From the NCBI RefSeq assembly GCF_030433895.1, contig NZ_JARUXE010000001.1, positions 62,001-126,000 of the forward strand: DNA of 64,000 nucleotides, read 5' to 3'. Shown one piece after another: positions 1 to 9,205 of the stretch. A program made the translations under genes and the position numbers. How positions within the stretch are numbered: the first letter of the stretch is position 1; every line of letters starts with the position of its first letter. The notes below the pieces were generated by a model. The model did no database searches. It saw only the letters and a program-made list of their open reading frames with translations, and was not told the origin of the DNA. This stretch comes from Arthrobacter sp. PsM3 (GTDB taxonomy: Bacteria > Actinomycetota > Actinomycetes > Actinomycetales > Micrococcaceae).

Positions 1-263
1 CGGCTCACGCCGAGCTCCAGGGCGGTGGGGATCAGCGACTCGGCCGTCCGCACCACCTCATCGGCCGAGTCGGGGTCCACCAGGCTGCCCGCGGTGTAGC
101 CGGTCATGGACGAGAACACGGCCCCGGTGGCCTTGAGGGCTCGGATGTCTTTGGTCCTGGAGTCCCAGAGTTCGACGTCGAACCCGGCCTCGTGGATCCG
201 GCGCACCCGCTCCGTGAACGGGAGGTCGGTGAAGACCATCTCCGCGCAGACGGCCAGGCGCAT
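1..263 (-). CDS. TIM-barrel sugar isomerase/epimerase family protein, 3' end cut by window edge
   Basis: Only the first 87 codons are visible; the gene runs off the left edge. The start (MRLAVCAEMVF) overlaps the stop of the upstream dehydrogenase gene by one base (TGATG), so the two are translationally coupled. The N-terminal pattern (short beta strand, then an acidic and aromatic turn, FTERVRRIHEAGFDVELW) is that of xylose-isomerase-like TIM barrels such as hydroxypyruvate isomerase and IolE/IolI-type proteins. As the last visible gene of the ABC transporter-dehydrogenase operon, it probably converts a product of the adjacent dehydrogenase. The substrate cannot be read from this fragment. 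Confidence 0.75.
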   Translation of the reverse strand, partial: MRLAVCAEMVFTDLPFTERVRRIHEAGFDVELWDSRTKDIRALKATGAVFSSMTGYTAGSLVDPDSADEVVRTAESLIPTALELGVS

Positions 264-1366
264 CAGAGGACTGCCGTCTCGTTGACGGCGGCTGTGTTGA
301 CGGCCACGGGGGTGCCGCGCTTAACCGACTCGATGCAGGCCAGCGCCACGGCCAGGGCGCGCCGGGCGTCAACAGCCCCGGGCGTGAGCGAGTAGGCGGC
401 CGACGGCGGCGTGGTGCCGTCGCGCCGTGCGCGCACGGCGTTGGCAAAGTCGATGAGTTCATCGGTGTAGGCCTGGCGGAAGAGCTCAATGTTCAGCCGC
501 GGGGTGTCGGCCGACATCCCTTCGGCGGTGAACCGGCGCGCGGCGGTTTCCGTGGCGCGGCCGGCCTGGACCATGCCCTTGGAGCCGAAGACTTCCCCGC
601 GGATGTCGTAGCCGTAGAGGGCGCTGAAGTTTGCCTCGGCCACCGCGATGGAACCGTTGCTGTAGCGGATGGTCACGACTGCCGTGTCCAGGAAGCCCTG
701 GTCGCGCAGTCCGGGTTCCACCAGCGCGTCGGCAACGGCGTAGACCTCCACCGGTTCGGCGCCTTCGTTGAACCAGTTCAGCGTGTCGAAGTCGTGGATC
801 AGCGTTTCCAGGAAGACGGTCCACGCCGGGACCCTGGCTGCGTGCGGGATGCTTCCCGTGCCGGGATCCCGGGTCAGCGACCGCAGCAGTTGCGGCGTTC
901 CGACGGTTCCGGCGGCGAGGTCCTTCTTGGCGGCCTGGAAGTCCGCCGCGTACCGGCGGTTGAAGCCGATCTGGAAATGCACTCCTGCTGCCTCCACGGC
1001 GGCCAGGGCGGTGTCGAGCTCGTCGAGCCCCTGCCCGGCCGGCTTCTCGCAGAACACATGCTTCCCGGCGGCGGCGGCCTGGGCGATCAGCGCGGAGTGG
1101 AAGCGCGCCGGGCTGGCAATGATGACGGCGTCGATTTCCGGGTCGGCGAGGATGTCGCCGGCGTCGGCGGTCACCTTGCCGGCTCCCAGTGCGGCTGCCA
1201 GCGCGCCGGCGGATTCCACGTTGGGGTCAGCGATGGCCGCGAGCTCGGCGTCCGGAACCCGGCGGGCGATGCTCTCGGCGTGGAACGCGCCCATCCAGCC
1301 GGAGCCGATGAGTCCGATGCGCACGGGCGCGGGGAGACTGGTGGAGTCTCGGTTCAGGTAAGCCAT
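263..1366 (-). CDS. Gfo/Idh/MocA family NAD(P)-dependent oxidoreductase (inositol dehydrogenase-like)
   Basis: A 367-residue cytoplasmic sugar or cyclitol dehydrogenase. The N-terminal Rossmann fold has GSGWMG at residues 21-26, and the family's EKP catalytic-lysine motif is at 107-109 (Lys108), followed by the GFNRR segment and a C-terminal GFO_IDH_MocA beta-sheet domain with IHDFD. It is the second dehydrogenase of this type in the window, distinct from iolG at 9246-10259. It lies in the same operon as a CUT2 ABC transporter that shares its promoter element with the iol operon. This suggests oxidation of an inositol isomer (for example scyllo- or chiro-inositol) or inositol derivative; that substrate is inference. 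Confidence 0.85.
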   Translation of the reverse strand: MAYLNRDSTSLPAPVRIGLIGSGWMGAFHAESIARRVPDAELAAIADPNVESAGALAAALGAGKVTADAGDILADPEIDAVIIASPARFHSALIAQAAAAGKHVFCEKPAGQGLDELDTALAAVEAAGVHFQIGFNRRYAADFQAAKKDLAAGTVGTPQLLRSLTRDPGTGSIPHAARVPAWTVFLETLIHDFDTLNWFNEGAEPVEVYAVADALVEPGLRDQGFLDTAVVTIRYSNGSIAVAEANFSALYGYDIRGEVFGSKGMVQAGRATETAARRFTAEGMSADTPRLNIELFRQAYTDELIDFANAVRARRDGTTPPSAAYSLTPGAVDARRALAVALACIESVKRGTPVAVNTAAVNETAVL

Positions 1367-1462
1367 GGGCTCGTCCTTTCAAAGGTAATCACAAATTTGT
1401 CTGGGAGCCGGTCCGGGTGTGGCCGCGAATTCCGGGCCGGGGTTTGGCCGGCCCATGAAGAA

Positions 1463-1493
1463 GCAGGGCCAGGCCCGGACGGGCGGGCCCTGC
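1463..1493 (-). terminator. Intra-operon hairpin downstream of the ABC ATPase gene
   Basis: Eight-base arms GCAGGGCC (1463-1470) and GGCCCTGC (1486-1493) pair within the 139-base gap between the ATPase and dehydrogenase genes. On the minus strand it is followed by a weak TTCTTC tract. It could attenuate or stabilise the transporter mRNA relative to the catabolic genes; it does not look like a strong terminator. Confidence 0.4.
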
Positions 1494-1505
1494 TCTCCCT
1501 TGGTG

Positions 1506-2420
1506 CTAGTAGGGGTTGCCGGTGGTCTGGGCCACCCCGGCCACTTCGCTCTGGACTTCCTTGACGACGTCGCCGTGGCCGCCGAGCTGTTCGAGTTCGT
1601 GGGCGAGTTCGGCGAGTTCGGCGCCGCCGGCCATCTGGGCCGTCAGTTCGTCGAGGGTGATGTCCTTCTTGTCGTAGTAGCCGATTGACTTGCCGCGTTT
1701 GAGCAACAGGAACCGGTCGCCGACAGGGAAGGCGTGGTGCGGGTTGTGGGTGATGAAGATGACGCCGAGACCGCGGTCGCGGGCCTGCAGGATGTATCGC
1801 AGGACCACGCCGGACTGCTTCACGCCCAGGGCAGCGGTGGGCTCGTCCAGGATCAGGACCTTCGCGCCGAAGTACACGGCCCGGGCGATCGCCACACACT
1901 GGCGTTCACCGCCGGAGAGCTGGCCGATGGGCTGTTCGACGTCGCGCAGGTCGATGCCCATCGCGGCGAGTTCCTTCAGCGTGATCTCCTTCATCTTCTC
2001 GACGTCCATGCTCTTGAACGGGCCGAAGCCGGAGGTCAGTTCCGAGCCGAGGAAGAAGTTCCGCCAGATCGGCATCAGGGGCACCACCGCGAGGTCCTGG
2101 TAGACGGTGGCGATGCCGGCGTCCAGCGCGTCGCGGGGGGAGGTGAATTTGCGTTCCTCTCCCATGACCTTCAGGATCCCGGCGTCGTGCTGGTGCAGGC
2201 CGGCGATGATCTTGATCAGGGTGGACTTGCCGGCGCCGTTGTCGCCCAGGACGCAGGTGACGCGGCCGTTGTCCACGGCCATCGTGACATCGCTCAGGGC
2301 GATGATGTTGCCGTAGTGCTTGGCGACCCCGTCGAGGGAGAGCAGGTGCACGGGGGTGTGGGTGAGGGGGTCTCTTTCGTTCTGGAGCAGCGTTTGCTGG
2401 TCGATCTCTTTGGCGTTCAT
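1506..2420 (-). CDS. Sugar ABC transporter ATP-binding protein (CUT2 family, single NBD)
   Basis: A 304-residue ATPase that powers the adjacent permease. Walker [10 protein letters not shown] is at about 59-67, followed by a Q-loop (VYQDL), signature LSGGERQ, Walker [12 protein letters not shown] and the H-loop FITHNPHH. RbsA/XylG-type CUT2 ATPases usually have two fused NBDs of about 500 residues. This one has a single NBD, as in FrcA-type systems, so a homodimer is expected. An unusual N-terminal extension of about 25 residues precedes the NBD. It is 16 bases downstream of the permease gene, in the order binding protein, permease, ATPase. Confidence 0.92.
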   Translation of the reverse strand: MNAKEIDQQTLLQNERDPLTHTPVHLLSLDGVAKHYGNIIALSDVTMAVDNGRVTCVLGDNGAGKSTLIKIIAGLHQHDAGILKVMGEERKFTSPRDALDAGIATVYQDLAVVPLMPIWRNFFLGSELTSGFGPFKSMDVEKMKEITLKELAAMGIDLRDVEQPIGQLSGGERQCVAIARAVYFGAKVLILDEPTAALGVKQSGVVLRYILQARDRGLGVIFITHNPHHAFPVGDRFLLLKRGKSIGYYDKKDITLDELTAQMAGGAELAELAHELEQLGGHGDVVKEVQSEVAGVAQTTGNPY

Positions 2421-2436
2421 GTTCTTCGGGGCCCCT

Positions 2437-3486
2437 TTACTTCAGTTCCGCGCGGCGCTTGACGATGAGGTTGACGATGGTGGCCAGCAGCAGCATCAGG
2501 CCCAGGAAGAACTTGAACCAGTCCGGGTTCCACTGGGCGTAGACGATGCCCTTGTTGGCCATGCCGAAGATGAACGCGCCGATCGCGCCGCCGATCGCCG
2601 AGCCGTAGCCGCCGGTGAGCAGGCAGCCGCCGATGACCGCGGCGATGATGTAGAGGAATTCGTTGCCCACGCCTTCACCGGACTGCACGGTGTCGAAGGC
2701 GAAGAGGTTGTGCATGCCCAGGATCCAGCCGCAGAACCCCACGGCCATGAACAGGCCGATCTTGGTGGCCTTGACCGGCACGCCCACGGCGCGGGCGGCG
2801 TTGGCGTCCCCGCCGACGGCGAAGATCCAGTTCCCCACCCGGGTCCGCATCAGCACCCAGGTGGCCACCGCGACGAGCGCGAACCAGATGAACACGGTGA
2901 TTTTGACTTCGACGCCGCCGATGCTGACCGAGGAGGCGAACACCGCCCGGGCCGAGGCAAAGCCGTCCATGGCTGCGATGGACGGTGAGGACACCGAGCC
3001 GCCGATCAACCGGGTCAGGCCCAGGTTCAGGCCGGTCAGCATCAGGAACGTCGCCAGGGTGACGATGAAGGAGGGCAGCTTGGTCTTCATCAGGATCCAG
3101 CCGTTGATGAAGCCGATGGACAAGGAGACCACCAGGGCCAGGGCCACACCGACCCAGACGTTTGTGCTGAAGTACCAGCTGAACATCGACGCGGTCAGTG
3201 CCGAGGAGATCACGGCGACACCGGTGGAGAGGTCGAACTCCCCGCCGATCATCAGCAGGGACACCCCCACCGCCATGATCCCGATCGTGGAGGAACCGTA
3301 GAGGATGGTCGCCAAGGCGTTGGGCTGGGTGAATGTCGGGGACACCAACGCGAAGAAGACGAAGAGGACGATGGCGCCCACCAGGGCACCGACCTCGGGA
3401 CGTCCGAGGAGTTTCTGGAACGGACTGCGCTTGGCGACGCGTTCATCGGGCGCCGCCGGCTTTGGCTTGGTCTGGGTGATGGTCAT
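2437..3486 (-). CDS. Sugar ABC transporter permease (RbsC-like, CUT2 family)
   Basis: A 349-residue integral membrane protein with a cytoplasmic basic N-terminus (about 30 residues) and roughly ten hydrophobic helices. It carries the BPD_transp_2 signatures: GGEFDLSTG after the second helix, a conserved INGWI segment and a C-terminal [19 protein letters not shown] region. It forms the membrane channel for the CUT2 importer with the ATPase downstream and the lipoprotein upstream. The shared regulatory element at the operon promoter points to myo-inositol or a related cyclitol as cargo; ribose or another monosaccharide cannot be excluded from sequence alone. Confidence 0.92.
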   Translation of the reverse strand: MTITQTKPKPAAPDERVAKRSPFQKLLGRPEVGALVGAIVLFVFFALVSPTFTQPNALATILYGSSTIGIMAVGVSLLMIGGEFDLSTGVAVISSALTASMFSWYFSTNVWVGVALALVVSLSIGFINGWILMKTKLPSFIVTLATFLMLTGLNLGLTRLIGGSVSSPSIAAMDGFASARAVFASSVSIGGVEVKITVFIWFALVAVATWVLMRTRVGNWIFAVGGDANAARAVGVPVKATKIGLFMAVGFCGWILGMHNLFAFDTVQSGEGVGNEFLYIIAAVIGGCLLTGGYGSAIGGAIGAFIFGMANKGIVYAQWNPDWFKFFLGLMLLLATIVNLIVKRRAELK

Positions 3487-3538
3487 GATGATTCTCCTTG
3501 CTGCCGGGCCGGCCTTGACCGGCCCGGCCAGCGGACTG

Positions 3539-4537
3539 TTAGCGGATGCCCTGCTGGGCGAACTTCAGGACATCAGCCGCGTTGCTCTTGTCGACGATGC
3601 TCGGGCCGGTGAGGACCGACTGGCCGCCGCCCAGCTTGAAGCCGCCGCGCTTGTTCTGCCAGAGCGCGTCAATGGACATGTAGCCCTGCAGCCACGGCTG
3701 CTGGTCCACGGTGAAAAGAACAGCGCCGTCGACGATCTTCTGCGCGAGGTCCGCGTTCAGGTCGAAGCTTGCAACCTTGGCTGAGCTGCCGGCGTCCGTG
3801 ACGGACTTGAGGAGCGTGAGGGTGATGGGGGCCCCCAGGCCGATGATCACGTCGGCGTCCTTGGTAGCCTGGAGCTTGGCGGTGGCGGTGGACTGCACGG
3901 CGGTCATGTCCTTGCCGTCGACGTAAAGGATTTCCGCTCCGGGCACCTTGGCCTTGACGCCTGCACAGCGGGCTTCAAGGCCGACGTGGCCTTGCTCCTG
4001 GATCACGCAGACCGGGTGCTTGTAGCCCTCTGCCGCGAGCCTGGCGCCCACGGCCTGGCCTGCGAGCTGCTCGTTGGAACCGAAGTGGGTGAACGCTCCC
4101 AACTGCGTCGAAACACTCTCACCGGCGTTGAGGCTTACGATGGGGATGCCGGCGTCGGTGGCCTTCTTCAGTGCGTCTTTGAGGGCTTCGGGCTTGGCGA
4201 GCGTGACCGCGATGCCGTCGACCTTCTGGTCGATGGCCTGCTGGATCAGCTGGGCCTGCCGGCCGGCTTCGGGATCGGACGTGTACAGCAGCTCAACGTT
4301 GTCCTTCGCAGACGCCTCCTCGGCGCCCTTGCGGACGATGTCCCAGAAGGTGTCGCCCGCCGCGGCGTGGGTAATGAGGGCGACCTTGATGCGGGCGGTG
4401 CCGGCGGCTTGGCCGCCCGCGCCGGCAGCGTTGCCGCTGTCTGCGGGCTTGCCGCCGGTGCTTGAACATGCGCTCAGTGCCAGCATCGGGACAACCGCTG
4501 CTACCAGGGTTGCCTTGCGCCAGGAAAATTTAGCCAC
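3539..4537 (-). CDS. Sugar-binding lipoprotein of CUT2 ABC transporter (RbsB-like)
   Basis: A 332-residue periplasmic-binding-protein type 1 domain anchored as a lipoprotein: basic n-region, hydrophobic stretch and lipobox LSAC with Cys24. The mature part begins with a Ser/Gly/Ala linker, then the Peripla_BP_4 fold (RIKVALITHAAAGDTFWDIV, QQAIDQKVDGIAVTLAKPEALK, IVSLNAGES). The start is GTG with a strong AAAGGAG seven bases upstream. It is the first gene of the ABC operon, and its promoter holds a CRP-like site and the element shared with iolC. It captures the extracellular sugar or cyclitol and delivers it to the permease. Confidence 0.92.
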   Translation of the reverse strand: MAKFSWRKATLVAAVVPMLALSACSSTGGKPADSGNAAGAGGQAAGTARIKVALITHAAAGDTFWDIVRKGAEEASAKDNVELLYTSDPEAGRQAQLIQQAIDQKVDGIAVTLAKPEALKDALKKATDAGIPIVSLNAGESVSTQLGAFTHFGSNEQLAGQAVGARLAAEGYKHPVCVIQEQGHVGLEARCAGVKAKVPGAEILYVDGKDMTAVQSTATAKLQATKDADVIIGLGAPITLTLLKSVTDAGSSAKVASFDLNADLAQKIVDGAVLFTVDQQPWLQGYMSIDALWQNKRGGFKLGGGQSVLTGPSIVDKSNAADVLKFAQQGIR

Positions 4538-4603
4538 CGTGAATCTCCTTTGATCTCAGCTCCGGGCTGCTAGATTGCAGCCGCCGGAATAATGCCTACC
4601 TCG

Positions 4604-4632
4604 ATCATGGTGATTTAGATCACTTCTGTCAA
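4604..4632 (-). promoter_or_regulatory. Promoter of the ABC operon with CRP/GlxR-like site in the spacer
   Basis: On the minus strand a perfect -35 TTGACA (4627-4632) lies 17 bases before a -10-like CATGAT (4604-4609). The spacer holds a perfect GTGA-N6-TCAC inverted repeat at 4610-4623, the CRP/GlxR-type core. A factor bound there would occlude the promoter, which suggests carbon-source repression. Promoter and site are read from sequence only. Confidence 0.55.
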
Positions 4633-4648
4633 TAGTTTGTCCTGACAT
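4627..4648 (-). promoter_or_regulatory. Putative inositol-regulon operator, copy A
   Basis: The 22-base block overlapping the -35 box contains the 16-mer TAGTTTGTCCTGACAT (4633-4648). That 16-mer is identical to the copy before the tautomerase (17426-17441), and the whole 22-base block matches 19 of 22 bases upstream of iolC (16829-16850). Its core TGTC-CT-GACA is palindromic. The position suggests an operator for a regulator not encoded in the window. The C. glutamicum GntR-type regulator IolR binds somewhat similar short sequences, from memory. Confidence 0.6.
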
Positions 4649-4735
4649 TAGGATGTAATCACGTAATTAATGCGGTGGTGCGCGTAAAGAACCTTCGGAT
4701 TGACTGTGATTCCACGACCCGCGGCCCAGCCGGAA

Positions 4736-4771
4736 ACGACGACGGCGGCAGGCCCAGGCCGCCGTCGTCGT
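4736..4771 (-). terminator. Terminator of the MFS exporter gene
   Basis: Perfect 14-base inverted repeat (ACGACGACGGCGGC at 4736-4749 and its complement at 4758-4771) with an 8-base loop. It lies about 60 bases past the stop of the MFS gene on the minus strand and is followed there by TTTCC. The 4538-4831 stretch holds nothing else beyond this hairpin and the ABC promoter region. Confidence 0.65.
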
Positions 4772-4831
4772 CGTCGCTGTTGTCGCCGCCACGGCAGCGA
4801 TGGCCGCGATGGCCCCTGCGATGGGGGGCCG

Positions 4832-6121
4832 CTAGGCCCGCTGGACGTCCACCTTCTCCCGCTCGCCGTCCGCGCGGCCGGCGTCGGCTCCGGGAGCCGC
4901 TCCGGTTCCGGCGGCCCCGGCGGTCCCGGAGGCTTCCGGGCGCGGGGCCTGTCCGGCGCCGTGCCGTTTCGCGGCGACTGCCGCGAACACCATGACGCCC
5001 AGGCCCAGCAGCGTGATTCCGGCGCCGGCCCAGATGGGCGAGGTGTAGCCGAGGCCGGCGGTGATGGTCACGCCGCCCATCCACGCGCCCAGGGCGTTGC
5101 CCACGTTGAAGGCGCCGATGTTGGCGCCGGACGCCAGGGTGGGCGCCGTCGTGGCGTACTTCATGACGCGCATCTGCAGCCCGGGGACGGTGGCGAAGCC
5201 GAAGCCGCCCAGCAGCACCATGGAAGCGATGGTCACCGGCTGGCTGCCGGCGGTGAGGGCAAAGACCACCAGGACAACCACCAGGGCGGCGAGCGCCACC
5301 AGGAGGGTGCGGTCCACGTTCCGGTCCGCCGCCTTGCCGCCCGCAGTGTTGCCGATGAAGAGTCCCACACCGAACAGGATGAGCAGCCACGGCACCGTGG
5401 AGGCCGAGAACCCGGTGACCTCGGTGAGCGTGAAGGCGATGTAGGTGAAGGCGCCGAACATGCCGCCGTAGCCCAGGATGGTGACCAGGATCGAGAGCCA
5501 GACCTGCCCGGAGCGGAAGGCACGCAGCTCCCTGCGGAGTGCGCCACGGGCAGAACCGGGTGCCGCCTCGCCCGTACCGGTTTTCGGCACCAGGGTGAGA
5601 ATGCCGAGCAGCGCGAGCACACCGATGCCCGTAATCGCCCAGAAGGTGGACCGCCAGCCGGCGGCCTGGCCCAGCATCGTGCCGAACGGCACCCCCAGCA
5701 CATTGGCGGCCGTAAGCCCGGTGAACATGATCGCGATTGCCCCGGCCTTCCTGGTGGGGGCGACCATGCTGGCGGCAACCACCGCGCCGATGCCGAAGAA
5801 GGCGCCGTGCGCGAGCGCCGCGATGATGCGTCCGGTCATCATCAGCGCGTAGTCGGGCGCAATGGCGGAGACCAGGTTGCCGGCAATGAACAGCACCATC
5901 AGCACGGCCAGCACCGGCTTGCGCTCGAAGCGTGTCACGGCGGCGGTCAGGAGAAGGGCCCCCACAACGACGGCGAGCGCGTAGCCGGAGATGAGCCAGC
6001 CCGCCGAGGCCTCGCTGACCTGGAAGTCCGCGGCCACTTCGGGCAGCAGGCCCATGATGACGAACTCGGTGAGTCCGATCCCGAACCCGCCGAGGGCGAG
6101 TGCTATCAGGCCAATAGGCAT
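4832..6121 (-). CDS. MFS transporter, DHA1-type (AraJ/chloramphenicol-resistance-like exporter)
   Basis: A 429-residue 12-helix major facilitator. The N-terminus FGIGLTEFVIMGLLPEVAADF is typical of the AraJ/CmlA-like arabinose and drug efflux group (the TEF...G...P.i pattern). Other family features are motif A-like FERKPVL, GRIIAALAHGAFFG in TM4-5 and the paired GVPFGTMLGQAAGWRSTFW. The C-terminus is a charged, Ala/Gly-rich tail of about 40 residues. It is divergent from a MarR regulator across a 171-base region with repeated half-sites, the usual layout of a MarR-controlled efflux pump. The substrate is unknown. Confidence 0.88.
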   Translation of the reverse strand: MPIGLIALALGGFGIGLTEFVIMGLLPEVAADFQVSEASAGWLISGYALAVVVGALLLTAAVTRFERKPVLAVLMVLFIAGNLVSAIAPDYALMMTGRIIAALAHGAFFGIGAVVAASMVAPTRKAGAIAIMFTGLTAANVLGVPFGTMLGQAAGWRSTFWAITGIGVLALLGILTLVPKTGTGEAAPGSARGALRRELRAFRSGQVWLSILVTILGYGGMFGAFTYIAFTLTEVTGFSASTVPWLLILFGVGLFIGNTAGGKAADRNVDRTLLVALAALVVVLVVFALTAGSQPVTIASMVLLGGFGFATVPGLQMRVMKYATTAPTLASGANIGAFNVGNALGAWMGGVTITAGLGYTSPIWAGAGITLLGLGVMVFAAVAAKRHGAGQAPRPEASGTAGAAGTGAAPGADAGRADGEREKVDVQRA

Positions 6122-6172
6122 GGAGATGCTCCTTCAAGAACTGTACGGAAAGAAATGCGAAGCGTAAGCTAT

Positions 6173-6227
6173 TAGTTGCAGACGCGTTATTTATTGTTGC
6201 ACAAGCAACTATCCCGCGCAAGCAACT
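6173..6227. promoter_or_regulatory. Candidate MarR operator array between MFS and marR genes
   Basis: CAAGCAACT occurs twice in direct orientation (6202-6210 and 6219-6227, 17 bases apart). Its inverse half-sites TAGTTGC (6173-6179) and GTTGC (6196-6200) lie upstream, and 6197-6208 reads TTGCACAAGCAA, a near-palindrome. The cluster sits in the shared promoter region of two divergent genes, where a MarR protein would repress both. Confidence 0.5.
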
Positions 6228-6292
6228 AAATTGTGGGCTGTCTGTGTTCCTGGATATCCGGGGCGGGCAGGCTGATCTGAAGGGAAGAGCTG

Positions 6293-6742
6293 ATGGGCAT
6301 CAAGGACGACGCTGTCGAGGTCCGGGCGCAAGGCTGGCGGACCCTGGCGGCCCTGCACGGGCTGATCGAGGCCGAGCTGGAGCGCTCATTGCAGGCGGTG
6401 GCGCAGCTGTCCGTCGTGGAGTACACCGTGCTGGACGCGCTAAGCCGCCAGGACGGCTGGCATATGCGGATGCAGCAGCTGGCCCGCGCCACCGCGTTGA
6501 GCGCCAGCGCCACCACGCGTCTGGTCAACCGCCTCGAGGACCGCGGGCTGCTGACCCGGATACTGTGTGCCGACGACCGCCGGGGAATCTACACCGAGCT
6601 GACGGCGAGCGGCATCAAGCTCCTGGAGGAGGCCCGGCCCAGCCATGACGCCACACTGGAGCGGGCGCTGGCCGAGGCGCAGGAGGTTCCGGAGCTGGCG
6701 CCCCTGGTCGACGCGCTCCCGACGCTGCACGCGCACGCCTAG
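6293..6742 (+). CDS. MarR family transcriptional regulator
   Basis: A 149-residue winged-helix regulator, typical MarR length. An N-terminal dimerisation helix is followed by the winged HTH (MRMQQLARATALSASATTRLVNRLEDRGLLTR) and wing (CADDRRGIYTELTASGIKLLEEA), then C-terminal dimer helices. The start ATG follows GAAGGGAAGAGCTG. It is divergent from the MFS exporter gene, so it most likely represses the exporter and itself through the half-site array at 6173-6227 and is released by a small aromatic or drug-like ligand. The ligand is unknown. Confidence 0.88.
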   Translation: MGIKDDAVEVRAQGWRTLAALHGLIEAELERSLQAVAQLSVVEYTVLDALSRQDGWHMRMQQLARATALSASATTRLVNRLEDRGLLTRILCADDRRGIYTELTASGIKLLEEARPSHDATLERALAEAQEVPELAPLVDALPTLHAHA

Positions 6743-6772
6743 CAACGGCGGCCCGGCTCCCGGGCACGGACA

Positions 6773-6810
6773 AAAGCCCTGCCCCGCGTTGGATCGCGGG
6801 GCAGGGCTTT
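6773..6810. terminator. Bidirectional terminator between marR and the iol operon
   Basis: Perfect 16-base inverted repeat (AAAGCCCTGCCCCGCG at 6773-6788; complement at 6795-6810) with loop TTGGAT. It is flanked by A-rich sequence on the left and T-rich on the right, so it can end transcription from both converging genes. Confidence 0.85.
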
Positions 6811-6822
6811 GTGTAGGAAAGG

Positions 6823-8274
6823 CTACGCGGCGACAGGTTGCTTGGCGGCCATGTTCTTGAAGTAGTGCTCCAGGTCTTCCAGGGACTTGTCCTTGGTTTC
6901 CGGGACCACCCGTTTCACCCAGATGATCGCTGCCAGCTGCATCGCCACGAAGATGAAGAACGTCATGGAGACGCCGATCCAGGCGACCATCTGCGGGAAG
7001 AAGAATCCGATCAGGAAGTTGATCATCCACAGCACGAACACGCAGATGCCCATGCCGATCCCGCGGACATGCAGCGGGAAGATTTCGGACATCGTCAGCC
7101 ACGTCACGGTGCCGATGCAGGACTGCATGGACGCCAGGAACGTCACCATGAACAGCAGCACCAGATAGCCCCGGAGGGTGCTTGCCGGGATCAGCATCGA
7201 GATCAGGCCAATGGCCAGCAGCGAGGATGACGTACCGACGAGGCCGGCCACCAGCATGGATTTTCGGCGCACCCGGGTCATCAGGGACATGCCGACAATG
7301 ACGGCGGCCACGGAGGTGACCCCGTTGACCACGTTGGCGAGCAGGGCGCCCTTGTCCCCGAACCCGGAGCTGGAGAGGATCGAGGTGCCGTAGTACATGA
7401 TGGCGTTGACGCCGCTGATCTGGTTGATGACCGCCATGCCAAGGCCCACGACGAAGATCCTGCGGATCCACGGCACTGTGAGGTCGCGAAAGGTTCCGAG
7501 CCTGGATTGGTAGTCTTCCCGGGCCGCCTGCCGCACTTCATCGAATTCCGTGGAGACATCGGCCGGTGCGCGGGTCTTGCGCAGGACTTCGAGGACCTCG
7601 CCGAAGCGTCCGGCCGAGGCCAGCCAGCGGGGGCTTTCGGGCAGGACCAGCATTCCGAACCAGAGCAGGACGGCGGGCAGTGTTGCGATGACCAGCATCC
7701 AGCGCCACACATGGGAGGCCTCGGGGAAGGCGTTGCCCAGGACGGCATTGAACGTAAACGCCAGGAACTGGCCGGTGACGATCATGAGTTCGTTCTGCGT
7801 GACGATCCGCCCGCGTTGGGCTGCCGGCGACATCTCCGCGAGGTACACGGGCACGATCACCGACGCCCCGCCCACTGCCAGGCCCAGGACGGTCCGGGCG
7901 GCGACCAGCAGCTCCGTTGTGGGGGCGAGGGAGCAGGCGACGGTGGCGACGGCGAAGATGAGGGCCAGCGCCATGATCGTCTTGCGGCGGCCGAACCGGT
8001 CGGACAGCCGGCCGGCGGTGATGGCACCAAAAGCCGCGCCGAACAGCAGGGTCGACGTGACCAGGCCCTCGGTCAGCGGCGTCAGCCCGAGGTCACGCTG
8101 CATGAACGGCAGTGCACCGTTGATGACACCGGTGTCGTAGCCGAAGAGCAGGCCGCCGAAGGTCGAGAACAGGGCGACCCGCCGCATGAACCCTTGGGGA
8201 TTCGCGGGGGCACCGGCGGGGCCGCGCGCGGTGCGGGTCGACGGACTGGTGAGTGTGGTTTCCGCTTGGTTCAT
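6823..8274 (-). CDS. iolT: Sugar porter (SP) family MFS transporter, probable myo-inositol/H+ symporter
   Basis: A 483-residue 12-helix symporter with the SP signatures: [20 protein letters not shown] in TM1, [11 protein letters not shown] (motif A), the PESPRWL motif after TM6, [13 protein letters not shown] in TM7 and a C-terminal [12 protein letters not shown]. It is the last gene of the iol operon, 10 bases after iolH, which supports a role in inositol uptake alongside the ABC system at the left edge. Other SP substrates (xylose, galactose) are excluded only by context. The start ATG at 8272-8274 is directly upstream of a cytoplasmic Thr/Ser/Ala-rich tail. Confidence 0.85.
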   Translation of the reverse strand: MNQAETTLTSPSTRTARGPAGAPANPQGFMRRVALFSTFGGLLFGYDTGVINGALPFMQRDLGLTPLTEGLVTSTLLFGAAFGAITAGRLSDRFGRRKTIMALALIFAVATVACSLAPTTELLVAARTVLGLAVGGASVIVPVYLAEMSPAAQRGRIVTQNELMIVTGQFLAFTFNAVLGNAFPEASHVWRWMLVIATLPAVLLWFGMLVLPESPRWLASAGRFGEVLEVLRKTRAPADVSTEFDEVRQAAREDYQSRLGTFRDLTVPWIRRIFVVGLGMAVINQISGVNAIMYYGTSILSSSGFGDKGALLANVVNGVTSVAAVIVGMSLMTRVRRKSMLVAGLVGTSSSLLAIGLISMLIPASTLRGYLVLLFMVTFLASMQSCIGTVTWLTMSEIFPLHVRGIGMGICVFVLWMINFLIGFFFPQMVAWIGVSMTFFIFVAMQLAAIIWVKRVVPETKDKSLEDLEHYFKNMAAKQPVAA

Positions 8275-8284
8275 GGGGCGGCCG

Positions 8285-9172
8285 CTACCGGGCTTCTTCG
8301 ATGTAGGTATTCATCGTGTCCAGCTGGTAGCGGGAGACCTCGGCGGCGTCGTTGTCCTCGGCGAAGACGCTGGAGACCATGACGGTGTTCTCGCGGTCGA
8401 GGAAGCCGATTTCCTTGAGACCGCCGAAGAACTCGTCCCAGTTGACGTCGCCGTCGCCGATCTTCAGGTGCTGGTGCACCCGGACCGGGTTGCCGGGCGG
8501 ATTGGTGATATAGCGCAGCCCGTGGGAGGCGTGGTGGTCCATGGTGTCGGCGACGTGGACCAGGCGGAGCTTGTCCCCCGCGGCGCGCATGATGTCCAGC
8601 GGCGCGTTCTGCATGTGGAAACTGTGGGAGGCGACGTAGACCAGGCCGACGTTCTTGGAGTTCAGGCCGCGGATCACCCGGATCGCGGCCAGGCCCTCCT
8701 CGACGAAGTCGTCCGGGTGCGGGTCGATCAGCAGGTCGATGCCTTCGCGTTCGATGACCGGCAGCAGTTCCTCCATGGAGCGGTAGAACGCGCGCTCGGA
8801 TTCCTCGGCTTTTTCCGGGCGTCCGCTGAATTCGGTGTTCATGGTGCTGACGCCGAGGTCCACTGCGATCTGGATGGCACGCTTCCAGTACCGGACGGCG
8901 GCCTCGCGGGCATCCTCATCCGGGCCGGACCAGCGCAGCACCGGCAGCACCGAGGCGATTTCGATGCCGGCATCCTTGCAGGCCGCCTTGAGCTGGCCCA
9001 CCAGTTCGTCATCGGCCTTCGGGTGGTTGTAGAACGGGATGAGATCGGCGTGCGGGGTCATCTGCATGAACTTGTAGCCGAGGTCCGCCACCACCCGGGG
9101 AAACTCGAGCAGGCTGTGCGAGTGGTGGAAGGGCGTTGGATCAAGCGCGATTTTCACTTCGGAACTCTCCAT
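8285..9172 (-). CDS. iolH: IolH-type sugar phosphate isomerase/epimerase of inositol catabolism
   Basis: A 295-residue TIM-barrel protein resembling B. subtilis IolH along its whole length as I recall that sequence: shared blocks include a GYK...PHA...PFY.HPKA opening, [10 protein letters not shown], the [16 protein letters not shown] helix, DTM and the [20 protein letters not shown] region. These position conserved His, Glu and Asp residues for a divalent metal in the barrel mouth. The exact reaction of IolH in inositol breakdown is not established. It sits between iolG and the inositol porter, separated from iolG by a hairpin. Confidence 0.85.
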   Translation of the reverse strand: MESSEVKIALDPTPFHHSHSLLEFPRVVADLGYKFMQMTPHADLIPFYNHPKADDELVGQLKAACKDAGIEIASVLPVLRWSGPDEDAREAAVRYWKRAIQIAVDLGVSTMNTEFSGRPEKAEESERAFYRSMEELLPVIEREGIDLLIDPHPDDFVEEGLAAIRVIRGLNSKNVGLVYVASHSFHMQNAPLDIMRAAGDKLRLVHVADTMDHHASHGLRYITNPPGNPVRVHQHLKIGDGDVNWDEFFGGLKEIGFLDRENTVMVSSVFAEDNDAAEVSRYQLDTMNTYIEEAR

Positions 9173-9205
9173 TGTGGATCAGTCAGGTTGTGCGTGGGAC
9201 CGGCG

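Noticed and set aside
4659..6221. 520-codon Arg/His-rich minus frame overlapping the MFS gene in another phase
   Set aside because: It is an out-of-phase reading of the MFS gene with no hydrophobic or conserved segments.
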